A stretch of 64,000 bases of DNA from Candidatus Rifleibacteriota bacterium (GCA_015232575.1 JADFZL010000023.1:44269-108268), one strand, 5' to 3'. Counted from the first letter of the stretch, positions 14,176 to 22,263 are shown. Notes: a model not told the origin generated them from the sequence alone. Program-made: numbers and translations.

Positions 14176-14346
14176 CTATGCAGCTAAAAGTTTTTTGTCT
14201 TTTGATGGAGGTAGTACAAGCCGTTTTTTATGTTCTTTCTCTTTTTCGTTTATGTCTTTAAAAATAGCCCTCAAATCGTAATCAAAAAATTTACAATTTT
14301 CCTCTCTGATTTTATGAATTTCTGAAACGATTGGATCCTTTATCAT
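14176..14346 (-). CDS. Small partner (putative antitoxin) of PIN toxin
   Basis: A 56-codon gene, MIKDPIVSEIHKIREENCKF through to KKLLAA. Short proteins opening with DPIV-x-E-h-HK-h-REE commonly follow PIN-domain genes of this type. It starts two bases after the toxin's TAA, so the two are translationally coupled, with the toxin first. The charged, helix-rich sequence suits an antitoxin that wraps a PIN protein, but no DNA-binding motif is evident. Complete. Confidence 0.7.
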   Translation of the reverse strand: MIKDPIVSEIHKIREENCKFFDYDLRAIFKDINEKEKEHKKRLVLPPSKDKKLLAA

Positions 14347-14348
14347 TA

Positions 14349-14825
14349 TTAATCTCCCATCAATTCAAATGGTGTGCAAATAATGGGCATTTCAAAACCC
14401 TCTGTTACACAAATTTTATTTATACTTTTTTGAATCTCTGCATTTGCAATATGAGTACAATTCCAAGTTAATAAATAATCCATTCCGTGAATGGTGGAAA
14501 TTGAAATATGGACGGAATCTTGAGCCGCTTTTTTGGGAATTATCTTAGATCTGAGAAACTTTTCAGAGAGTTGAAGAACCTCTTCTGTGGCGGCAAGAAT
14601 TGGAAGTGTTTCTAGAAGAAGGATTCTTTTATTCGAGGCGTTAGAATCACCCTTTTTGGCTTCTTGAATTACAAATTCTGAGATAAAAAGTTCAAAATCG
14701 TTTTTCCTTTTTATCCACCATTCTCTGGTAATTTGCTTGTTTGCTTCAATCACCATATCTCTGGTTTGTTTTTCGCTCACCAAATAACTAATAAAACTAG
14801 TTTCAAGGTAAATTCTCTTCTTCAT
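14349..14825 (-). CDS. PIN-domain toxin (VapC-like)
   Basis: This is a 158-residue PIN-domain ribonuclease. Acidic residues of the fold are seen in YLETSFISYL near residue 7, FVIQEAKKGD near residue 54, QDSVHISISTIHGMDYLLTW near residue 105 and NCTHIANAEIQ near residue 125. VapC-like PIN enzymes cut tRNA or rRNA; the target here is unknown. Upstream on the minus strand a TATAAT lies about 14 bases before the ATG and no ribosome site is seen, so the message may be nearly leaderless. Its partner gene follows after two bases. Confidence 0.85.
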   Translation of the reverse strand: MKKRIYLETSFISYLVSEKQTRDMVIEANKQITREWWIKRKNDFELFISEFVIQEAKKGDSNASNKRILLLETLPILAATEEVLQLSEKFLRSKIIPKKAAQDSVHISISTIHGMDYLLTWNCTHIANAEIQKSINKICVTEGFEMPIICTPFELMGD

Positions 14826-14928
14826 AGGTTTATTTTATTATAACAGGAAAGATATGTCAAACATAGATTTTTCAAATTGCCTCACAATTTCACAAAGCAA
14901 CGTTTTTTTGATGTGACGTTAATCAGAA

Positions 14929-14950
14929 AAGGCTCACTTCAGCGAGCCTT
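14929..14950 (-). terminator. Rho-independent terminator upstream of the PIN module
   Basis: On the minus strand AAGGCTC pairs with GAGCCTT around an 8-base loop and is followed by TTTTC. It would stop transcription arriving from higher coordinates, so the PIN module probably has its own promoter. Confidence 0.5.
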
Positions 14951-14969
14951 CTTGCATGTTGGAAAGCTT

Positions 14970-15066
14970 CGTTTCGAAGCGCTTTTAATGCATTTCATGC
15001 CTTTGCTTTTATGTTTTTAATGCTTTTGTTTTTTATGCTTTTGCTTTTTATGCCTTTAATGCTTTT
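14970..15066. repeat. ATGCTTTT low-complexity tract
   Basis: Repeated words GCTTTTAATGC, TTTCATGCC, TTTGCTTTTATG and TTTTTATGC in one orientation for almost 100 bases, ending at an attC-like site. Confidence 0.55.
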
Positions 15067-15076
15067 TTTCAATTTC

Positions 15077-15205
15077 TCGAACGAAAAACGCTGAGCAAGC
15101 CGAGGGGAGAACTAAAACATCGTTACGGGTACGCGCTAAACTTGATAAAAAACACACAAAACCCTCTTCGGAAAATCTGAACCCCTCGGATAAACAATTG
15201 TACAT
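15077..15205 (-). repeat. attC-like site, type A
   Basis: Starts TCGAAC, ends GTACAT. GCCGAGGGGAG pairs with CCCCTCGG around the type A interior. Together with 12454 and 15483 this is one of the most complete type A units. Confidence 0.55.
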
Positions 15206-15230
15206 CTCTAAACAAGTTGCTTTTTTCCCT

Positions 15231-15269
15231 ATCGCGTGAGCGATTGCATTTAATCCCGCGTGAGCGGAT
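15231..15269. repeat. Doublet of GTGA mini-hairpins
   Basis: ATCGC-GTGA-GCGAT then ATCCCGC-GTGA-GCGGAT, spaced by TGCATTTA. Confidence 0.6.
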
Positions 15270-15282
15270 AAGCTTTAAATTT

Positions 15283-15418
15283 TCGAACGCATATTGGCTT
15301 CAGCGGGTCGCCGAGCGTTTTGCTGCGAGGGTACCGGGGCGTTTTGGGCGCGGTTTTTGCGGCTTTTTTCGCAAAAACCGTGACCAGCCCCGGCGATCCG
15401 CTGAAAGCCCCTGTTCGA
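15283..15418 (-). repeat. attC-like site, type B
   Basis: A 136-bp site with perfectly pairing R boxes (TCGAAC/GTTCGA). On the minus strand the left arm GGCTTTCAGCGGATCGCCG faces CGGCGACCCGCTGAAGCC, again with one extra T on the left arm. A second stem, CGGTTTTTGCG against CGCAAAAACCG, closes the interior. Confidence 0.65.
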
Positions 15419-15419
15419 A

Positions 15420-15472
15420 ATGCCTTTCATGCCTTTGCTTTTTATGCTTTTGCTTTTATGCTTTTAATGCCT
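15420..15472. repeat. ATGCTTTT low-complexity tract
   Basis: TGCCTTTCATGCC, TTTGCTTTTTATGC, TTTTGCTTTTATGC and TTTTAATGCC in tandem between two attC-like sites. Confidence 0.55.
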
Positions 15473-15482
15473 TATCAACTAT

Positions 15483-15611
15483 TCGAACGAAAAACTGCTT
15501 AGCAAGCTGAGGGGGAAACGAATAATCGTTGCGGGCACGCGCTAAACTTGATAAAAAAATCACAGAACCTTCTTCGGAAAACCTGAACCCCTCGGACATA
15601 CGATTGTACAT
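15483..15611 (-). repeat. attC-like site, type A
   Basis: Starts TCGAAC, ends GTACA. GCTGAGGGGG pairs with CCCCTCGG. The interior matches the other type A copies (CGTTGCGGGCACGCGC, CTAAACTTGATAAAAAA). Confidence 0.55.
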
Positions 15612-15638
15612 CAACGCTAAACAAGCTTCTTTTTCTTC

Positions 15639-15701
15639 ATCGCGTGAGCGATTGCATTTATCCCCGCGTGAGCGGATGCAGTTTCTTAACGCGTGAGCGT
15701 T
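15639..15701. repeat. Three GTGA mini-hairpins
   Basis: ATCGC-GTGA-GCGAT, CCCGC-GTGA-GCGG and AACGC-GTGA-GCGTT in a row. Three different stems with the same loop within 63 bases. Confidence 0.6.
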
Positions 15702-15707
15702 TCAGAT

Positions 15708-16345
15708 TCGAACGCATATTGGACACAATAGGAAATAACAGTAACATTTTAATAGGATAATGGAAATTGTATGATATTGTAGAATAATTAATTAGTTTAA
15801 GTTAATTAATATTAGAAATGTATTTTAAATGATGCTCTGAAAGCATTTAGAATTGGTATTGGAAAAAATGTGGCAAATATAAAGACTCAGCTATGCATAT
15901 CGGAGATCGATTTCTTCCTTGTTTGATGGAACATCCGAATCGGAACAAAATTTCTTACACGATTGTGAGAGATTGGATTCCCTCGGTAAGCTGGAAATTG
16001 TCTCTGAAAAATTGGCGCAGGTTATTCAAGTGTAAACTGCATTTAGCATGCTTATTAAACATGTGGTAATTAACTGAAAACCCACTGGAATGATCATCGT
16101 TTCATGATCAACATGAAGCTGAGTAAATTCGATATTTCTGTAAGCAAATTATAAATCTTGCTTTTGAAGAGAGTTTGTGATATTATTGATTTGTTGACGG
16201 TTTGAGGTATTTTCCTCGCTGTCGTCATTTTGTTTCTGAGACTACAGTCTGTGCGGTGGCTTTTTCCGGTAAACCCTCCGTTCCCCTAAATTAACCGGAT
16301 GATTCGGCCAGGCCACACTTAGCGCTTCCCCGAGAAAGAATTATT
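15708..16345. other. Right boundary of the repeat region; no gene seen
   Basis: The last TCGAAC box is at 15708, followed by sequence shared with 10635. From about 15800 to the helicase gene I see no repeat and no integrase remnant. Short open frames around 15890-16060 have no recognisable sequence. The last 150 bases before the helicase are richer in G+C and may be its structured 5' leader. Confidence 0.5.
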
Positions 16346-17743
16346 ATGAATAATTTACCTATTTCTTCTATTCCTGAAAACCAGGATGTTTCTACTATTT
16401 CACGTTTTGCAACTATGAATATTCACCCGGATATTCAAAAAGCTATTTCCAGTCTAGGTTTTTCAATCCCGACTCACATTCAGGAATCAGCAATACCTGC
16501 TGGACTGGCTGGAAGAGATCTTTTAGCATGTGCAGTTACGGGCAGTGGCAAAACAGCAGCTTTTGCCATACCTCTCATCAATAAGCTCATTGAGTTGAAA
16601 AAAAATGACAGAAAAAGTGTTACAAGAGCTCTGATTCTTGCTCCAACCAGAGAGTTGGCTGCACAGATACGCGATCATATTGCCAGTCTTGCACGTTACA
16701 CACGAATCCGCGCTGCTGCGATATTCGGTGGCGTTGGTATGGGAAATCAGAAAGACGCATTTCTTACAGGCGTTGACATCATTGTTGCGACACCAGGGAG
16801 ACTTCTTGACCATTTTTCCTACGCTTATGGAAAAATTCCCGCACTGCAATATCTCGTAATTGATGAAGCTGACCGCATGCTTGATATGGGTTTCCTTCCT
16901 GCGATAAGAAATGTTCTTAGACAGCTGCCAACAACTCCAAGGCAGACATTGTTTTTCTCAGCAACTTTACCTGAACTTGTAATTGATTTAGCTGGGGAAA
17001 TGCTCAAAAATCCAGTTAAAATTGATATTGACAGGCCTGCTGTAACTGCTGACGGAATCACTCAGACTGTTTATCCGGTTTCTGACGATCTCAAATCACG
17101 ACTTCTTATTCACATACTCAAATCAGAAAATGTAAGAAATGCAATCATTTTTACACGTACTAAGCATCGGGCTAACCGCCTTTCTGACATGCTTTCACGG
17201 TCTGATGTACAATGTGAAACAATTCATGGAAACAGATCGCAGGCTCAGAGAACAAGTGCTTTGAAAAATTTTCGCAATGGATCAAGCAGCATTCTTGTTG
17301 CAACTGATATTGCTTCCCGCGGAATTGATGTTGAAGGAATCTCTCATGTAATTAATTTTGATGTTCCTCATCTTCCAGATGATTATATTCACAGAGTTGG
17401 CCGCACAGCCAGAGCAAAATTAAGCGGAAATGCAATTTCTTTTGTATCTCCGAATGAAGAGAACGATTTGCGTCAGATAGAAAGACATCTTAATCAGAAA
17501 CTGCTGCGCGTTAAAGTCGACGGCTTTGATTATAAAGATCGACCATCTGAAAAACTCGAAATTCCTCTGGCAAAGAGACTGGCAGACCATCGTGCAAAAA
17601 GAGCTGAAGTGCGTAACCGGACATCCGGAAGGCCATCATCAAAGCCCGCGCCGAAGTCATTTCAGGTTTATCGTTCTGCGAATGAACCGAGACCGCCCAA
17701 AGCATCAGCCAGATTCAGTGATAGAAAATATGCTTCTGCGTAA
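16346..17743 (+). CDS. DEAD-box RNA helicase (RhlE-like)
   Basis: An ATP-dependent RNA helicase of 465 residues that remodels ribosomal or messenger RNA. All core motifs are visible: Q-motif region FSIPTHIQESAIPAGLAG, motif I AVTGSGKTAAF, Ia PTRELAAQI, TPGRLLDH, II DEADRMLDMGF, III SAT, V TDIASRGIDVEG and VI HRVGRTAR. The C-terminal tail after residue ~385 is short, basic and low in complexity, as in RhlE. It stands alone, with a strong terminator behind it. It is the first clearly chromosomal gene right of the repeat region. Confidence 0.93.
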   Translation: MNNLPISSIPENQDVSTISRFATMNIHPDIQKAISSLGFSIPTHIQESAIPAGLAGRDLLACAVTGSGKTAAFAIPLINKLIELKKNDRKSVTRALILAPTRELAAQIRDHIASLARYTRIRAAAIFGGVGMGNQKDAFLTGVDIIVATPGRLLDHFSYAYGKIPALQYLVIDEADRMLDMGFLPAIRNVLRQLPTTPRQTLFFSATLPELVIDLAGEMLKNPVKIDIDRPAVTADGITQTVYPVSDDLKSRLLIHILKSENVRNAIIFTRTKHRANRLSDMLSRSDVQCETIHGNRSQAQRTSALKNFRNGSSSILVATDIASRGIDVEGISHVINFDVPHLPDDYIHRVGRTARAKLSGNAISFVSPNEENDLRQIERHLNQKLLRVKVDGFDYKDRPSEKLEIPLAKRLADHRAKRAEVRNRTSGRPSSKPAPKSFQVYRSANEPRPPKASARFSDRKYASA

Positions 17744-17790
17744 TATGCAATAAGTATTGTTTCCTTTGATGCAGCAAATGCTGTAAATTC

Positions 17791-17830
17791 AAGTAAAAGA
17801 GAGAGCGTAAGCTCTCTCTTTTACTTCTGG
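17791..17830 (+). terminator. Strong rho-independent terminator
   Basis: AAGTAAAAGAGAGAGC and its exact complement form a 16-bp stem around the loop GTAA. The T-rich 3' side lies inside the stem, so it could work in both directions. Confidence 0.75.
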
Positions 17831-17947
17831 AAATATTTGCAGAATAGGTATAAGTACTATGAGTATCTATGGAATTTGCATGATTGTTGTGTTAATATAT
17901 GAACGAATATTCGAATGCGGTATTTCAACCGAGAGGAGCGTGTAAGA

Positions 17948-19000
17948 GTGGAAAAAGAAATGAAAGAATTCCTGAACGAAAAAACAAAAGAACTTTTAAA
18001 TTCAATGTTTGATGGAGTTTATATTGTTGATACATTTAGGAAAATTGTATTCTGGAACAAGGCCGCGGAAAAAATTACAGGTTATAAAGCTCATGATGTT
18101 ATAGGAAAGTCATGCAGAGATAATATTCTTAATCATATAGATGAAAATGGAAACCTGCTTTGTGTCGATAGTTGCCCTCTTCAGAAAAGCATGGATTGCG
18201 CTTGCGGTTGCCAAGGTAAGGTCTATCCAATGACTTACTCAGGGCAGAGAATAACTGTTTCTACAAATATTGGTCCTATACGTGACGATACGGGTAAAAT
18301 AATTGGTGGAATAGAAGTCTTCCGCGATATTACTTCCGAGGAAAAACTTGCAATTATTCAGGAAAAGTTTCAGAAAATGATTAAACAATATGTTTCTGAC
18401 AGCACTTTTGACTCGGTAATAAATTCTGTTGATCAGAAAGCTGTTTTTACAGCTGGAATGAAAGATCTGACAGTTTTTTTCATGGATATCTGCAATTTTA
18501 CAACAATGTCAGAGCAAATGATACCCCAGGACATTGTTAAATTGCTGAATATATTTTTTGCAAATACTTCTGTAGTTATTAAAAATAATTGCGGTGATAT
18601 CGATAAATTCATCGGTGATTGTATTATGGCAACATTTGTTGATGCACAGGATGCTGTAAACGTTGCTAAAACAATCACTCTTACAGGTATTTCAGAATTA
18701 AACAAAAGTTTGAATAGTATGGGACTTCCTTCGATAAAAGTCAGAATAGGTATCAATTCTGGTAATCTTGTACAGGGCGACATTGGTAGCGAAACAAGAA
18801 AAGATTTTACTGTTATTGGTGACGTTGTCAATACAGCTTCAAGAGTAGAATCTGCAGCGGAGCAGGGTTCCTTTCTGATCTCAGAAAGTACACTTGCCAG
18901 ATTAGATAAAAAAAATGAGTTTGAATTTGTGAAAGAAATTTTGCTGAAAGGAAAAACTACTCCTATAAAGCTTTTCAAATTGAAAAAAGTTTATTCGTAA
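17948..19000 (+). CDS. PAS-domain class III adenylate cyclase
   Basis: A cytoplasmic 350-residue sensor enzyme that would make cyclic AMP. Residues ~15-135 are a PAS domain (LLNSMFDGVYIVDTFRKI) carrying a cysteine cluster in CVDSCPLQKSMDCACGCQG, which could hold a metal or sense redox state. Residues ~175-345 are the cyclase domain: VFFMDICNFT with the first metal Asp, GDIDKFIGDCIMATF with the substrate Lys and second metal Asp, and FTVIGDVVNTASRVE with the substrate Asp and transition-state Asn/Arg. Lys and Asp at the specificity sites favour ATP over GTP. I prefer GTG 17948, nine bases after GAGGAG, to the ATG at 17915. Confidence 0.85.
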   Translation: MEKEMKEFLNEKTKELLNSMFDGVYIVDTFRKIVFWNKAAEKITGYKAHDVIGKSCRDNILNHIDENGNLLCVDSCPLQKSMDCACGCQGKVYPMTYSGQRITVSTNIGPIRDDTGKIIGGIEVFRDITSEEKLAIIQEKFQKMIKQYVSDSTFDSVINSVDQKAVFTAGMKDLTVFFMDICNFTTMSEQMIPQDIVKLLNIFFANTSVVIKNNCGDIDKFIGDCIMATFVDAQDAVNVAKTITLTGISELNKSLNSMGLPSIKVRIGINSGNLVQGDIGSETRKDFTVIGDVVNTASRVESAAEQGSFLISESTLARLDKKNEFEFVKEILLKGKTTPIKLFKLKKVYS

Positions 19001-19097
19001 ATAACTCTAAATGTGGTGGAAACGTCTTTTGATTTGGAAATATCCTCTAAATGAATCTTTCAGATACTAATTTTAATTATTAATTTAAGGAGTTGTT

Positions 19098-21017
19098 ATG
19101 TTTGTGAGAAGTAATTTCTTGAGAGCTGTTTCTGTTTTTTGTGTTTTCTGTTGTTTTTTTCTGACAAATTATCTGTCAGCTGCTGATCTGAAGGCTATTG
19201 AAGCTGGAAGTTATGAAGAATGGGGACTGGCTAGAAGAGTAATTATGCATACTCCTGGTAATGAGCTTCAATTGGGAATTTACCATCCGGATGCAGCGTT
19301 GTTTGAAAGAGTTTTTTCTATTGATAAAGCTTCATTGGAACACAAAAACTACATTAGTCTGCTTGAGAAAAATGGGGCAAAAGTTCATACTGTAGTTGAA
19401 ACTCTTTTGCAGGGAACACTTGATGAAAACGGAAATCCGAAGGAATCAAAAGAATTGGACGAACTTCGCAAATTTGCACGTCAGTTCATAACAGTTGATG
19501 CAACTTCAATTTCTGCTGAAGAACAGAAAAACCAGGAAAAATATCTTGACGGTGTGATGAAACAGCTTGATCCAAAAGAACTTGTTTCGATAATTCTAAA
19601 TCAGCCGGTTATCAAACTTGCAAAAACAGAAATTAACACTGGCTATTCTGCTACTTATGAAATGAAGCCTGTAATGAATCTTTATTTCTGCCGCGATCAG
19701 ATGATAACTACCGATAGAGGAGTCGTTATCAACAAAATGAATTCGCCTCAGAGAGAATTTGAGACTCGAATTATGAAATTTGTTCTCATAAAACTTGGTA
19801 TTACTCCAATTTACGAAGTAACTGGCGACGGGCGTCTCGAAGGAGGAGATTTTCTGGTTGCCGGTGAAAACGTGCTGATTGGCCAGGGAGTTAGAACCAA
19901 TGAAGAAGGAATCAGGCAATTGCTTGAAAACGATGTTTTCGGGAAGAAAAGAGTAATTGTTGTAAAAGATTCATGGAAGAATCAAGTCCAGATGCACCTG
20001 GATACATATTTCAACATTATTAACAAAAATCTGGCTGTTTGTGTTGATACAAGACTGAGAAACGGTGAAAATCAGCCTTCCGAGAAAATGCTTGTAAAGG
20101 TTGACGTATACGAGTTTGTCGGCGAAAAATATGTACAGAAAGTAAAAAATGCCGATTTCCAGGATTATATTGAAAAAGAACTGAAAATGAAGATTATTCC
20201 AGTAACAAATGATGATCAGTTAAAGTATGGAATAAATTTCCTCACAATTGCTCCAAATAAAATTCTCGGAATTGATGGCGTCAGCAGCGAATACAAAACT
20301 ACTCTCAAAAATGCCGGAGTCGATGCTATCTGGATGGACTTTTCGAATCTTACTGGCGGTTATGGCGCTGCACATTGTGCGACTCAGGTTGTACAGAGAG
20401 AAAAGTCACAGATACAGGCGAACGTCGAAGTTTACTCAGACAGCAATGTTCAGAAGAGATGGACTGAAATAGCAATGCAGGTGAAAAAAGCCACTTCTGA
20501 CCTTGCAGATAAAAAAGTAACCGAAGGCCTGGATAAATTAATGTCTCTTAATGCAGAAATGGCTTTGATTTCAGATAAATATCCATTGTACAAATCTTCC
20601 GTAAAAGAACTTCAACGAATGGTGAATGAATTGTCAGATTCTTTGAAACAACCTGATTCTGAAAAATCAGGAGAGACTCTGAAAAACTTTGTCAGCCTTC
20701 TTGAAAGCATTTCTTCCGGAAAAATTCACGACGAAAAACTTTGCCAGCTTCTTAAAAAAGCTCATTCAAGCTTTTCAAATCTGGCAGGCTTAATTGGTCA
20801 GCAGGGAAGCGATGTTGAAAAAACTCAATCAGAAATATTGACAATTCAGCGTGAAATGGAATCTGCAGCAAAACAATCTCCAGTATATGCAAGTGTTATC
20901 GAGGAAATATCAAAAAGCGCATCAAATATCCGCTTCTCAGTTCTTCAGGGCGATTATAAACAGGCAGGCGAAAGAACAGAATCAGTTTTAAAATTGCTTA
21001 AATCAATCGTTGAATGA
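19098..21017 (+). CDS. Secreted arginine-deiminase-like hydrolase with helical tail
   Basis: A 639-residue exported protein; the first ~30 residues are a signal peptide ending near YLSAADL. Residues ~40-440 form the guanidine-modifying (amidinotransferase/deiminase) fold: EWGLARRVIMHTPGNELQ, LYFCRDQMITT with the FxRD-type Asp, GRLEGGDFLVAG, HLDTYF with the catalytic His, and GGYGAAHCATQVVQR with the catalytic Cys. It probably hydrolyses arginine or a related guanidino compound outside the cytoplasm. About 190 extra C-terminal residues are coiled-coil-like and unrelated to known deiminases. AAGGAG precedes the ATG. No ornithine carbamoyltransferase or carbamate kinase is adjacent. Confidence 0.8.
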   Translation: MFVRSNFLRAVSVFCVFCCFFLTNYLSAADLKAIEAGSYEEWGLARRVIMHTPGNELQLGIYHPDAALFERVFSIDKASLEHKNYISLLEKNGAKVHTVVETLLQGTLDENGNPKESKELDELRKFARQFITVDATSISAEEQKNQEKYLDGVMKQLDPKELVSIILNQPVIKLAKTEINTGYSATYEMKPVMNLYFCRDQMITTDRGVVINKMNSPQREFETRIMKFVLIKLGITPIYEVTGDGRLEGGDFLVAGENVLIGQGVRTNEEGIRQLLENDVFGKKRVIVVKDSWKNQVQMHLDTYFNIINKNLAVCVDTRLRNGENQPSEKMLVKVDVYEFVGEKYVQKVKNADFQDYIEKELKMKIIPVTNDDQLKYGINFLTIAPNKILGIDGVSSEYKTTLKNAGVDAIWMDFSNLTGGYGAAHCATQVVQREKSQIQANVEVYSDSNVQKRWTEIAMQVKKATSDLADKKVTEGLDKLMSLNAEMALISDKYPLYKSSVKELQRMVNELSDSLKQPDSEKSGETLKNFVSLLESISSGKIHDEKLCQLLKKAHSSFSNLAGLIGQQGSDVEKTQSEILTIQREMESAAKQSPVYASVIEEISKSASNIRFSVLQGDYKQAGERTESVLKLLKSIVE

Positions 21018-21040
21018 TAGTACAATAGAATTGTTCTGAT

Positions 21041-21073
21041 GCAGGGGACGGTTTCGATCGTTCCCTGCTTTTA
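21041..21073 (+). terminator. Rho-independent terminator
   Basis: GCAGGGGACG pairs with CGTTCCCTGC (one G-T pair) around an 8-base loop and is followed by TTTTAAAT, 24 bases after the deiminase-like gene. Confidence 0.75.
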
Positions 21074-21175
21074 AATAAGTTCGTTTTATTTCGTCATTGA
21101 AAATGACCATCCATGGCTATGAATAGCTCGATTTAAGCAGATTATTTACTCGATTCAGAAAGGGTTTTCGATAAA

Positions 21176-22219
21176 ATGTCTTTCCCTCATGGTGTACAAT
21201 ATGCGATCTGGGCTGCTGTACTTTTTGGAAGTACAACGCCTGTTGCAAAGTACCTTATTCAGGAAATTCATCCGGTACTTATGGCCGCAATTTTCTATCT
21301 GGGGTCTGGATTCGGCCTTCTGATAGTTCGTTTTCTTTCTGGTTCGGTTTTAAATGAAGCTCCGATTTCAAAGAGTAACTATCCATGGTTATTCGGTGCA
21401 GTTTTTTCCGGCGGAATTCTGGCTCCTGTTCTTCTGATGACCGGATTAAAGCTGACTCCGGCGTCATCAGCCTCCCTTCTTCTAAATCTTGAAGGAGTTT
21501 TCACTGCGCTTCTCGCATGGATCGTTTTTAAAGAAAACTTTGATCGGCGAATTGCATCAGGAATGATACTGATAGTTATTGGCGGAGCAATTCTGACATG
21601 TCAGAACGAGTTGCGCGTAGAAATTTCCTGGGGTTCAATACTGATATTGCTGGCTTGTTTATTTTGGGGAATCGACAACAACTTTACACAAAAAGTTTCA
21701 AGTAACGATCCTTATCAGGTAGCATCAATTAAAGGCATTTCGGCTGGAATCTTCAACCTGGCGTTGTCATTCATTCTGGGAGTTCCCTTCTGCTCACCTG
21801 GAAAGGCATTATTCGGCATTATTATCGGTTTTCTCGGATACGGTCTAAGCCTTGCACTTTTTGTGATGGCTCTAAGGCACATAGGTACCGCAAGAACAGG
21901 TGCCTACTTTTCAATAGCACCATTCTGGGGAACGATTTTATCGATAGTTATTCTGAATGAAAAAATTTCATCCAGTCTGATACTGTCGGGAGCTTTCATG
22001 TTTGCCGGAATCTGGCTGCATCTGACGGAATCCCATGACCATGTTCATGAACACAGCGATCTGCAACATGATCATAAACACGTCCATGATGAACATCATG
22101 CACATGAGCACAATGAGCATGAAATGCAGCCTTCAGAGCACTCGCACATGCATTTCCATGGAAAACTAATTCACAGTCACGGACATTATCCTGACATTCA
22201 TCATAGACACGAACATTGA
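21176..22219 (+). CDS. EamA/DMT transporter with histidine-rich tail
   Basis: A 347-residue inner-membrane permease of the drug/metabolite superfamily with two EamA repeats of five helices each, for example ILIVIGGAILTCQNE and FGIIIGFLGYGLSLALFVMA. After the last helix (FMFAGIWLHLTESHD) comes a ~65-residue tail with more than twenty histidines, such as HDHKHVHDEHHAHEHNEHE. Such tails bind Zn, Ni or Co in metal carriers and chaperones. The substrate is therefore possibly a metal or metal complex, though EamA proteins usually move organic metabolites. The tail looks complete and is in frame to its own stop. Confidence 0.85.
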   Translation: MSFPHGVQYAIWAAVLFGSTTPVAKYLIQEIHPVLMAAIFYLGSGFGLLIVRFLSGSVLNEAPISKSNYPWLFGAVFSGGILAPVLLMTGLKLTPASSASLLLNLEGVFTALLAWIVFKENFDRRIASGMILIVIGGAILTCQNELRVEISWGSILILLACLFWGIDNNFTQKVSSNDPYQVASIKGISAGIFNLALSFILGVPFCSPGKALFGIIIGFLGYGLSLALFVMALRHIGTARTGAYFSIAPFWGTILSIVILNEKISSSLILSGAFMFAGIWLHLTESHDHVHEHSDLQHDHKHVHDEHHAHEHNEHEMQPSEHSHMHFHGKLIHSHGHYPDIHHRHEH

Positions 22220-22263
22220 AAATGTACTACATGGCTATTTGCTTTCAGGAACAGGTGAGATTG

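Noticed and set aside
3104..15701. CRISPR array as an explanation for the regular repeats
   Set aside because: Repeats vary in length and sequence, spacers are not uniform, genes lie between them, and no cas gene is present.
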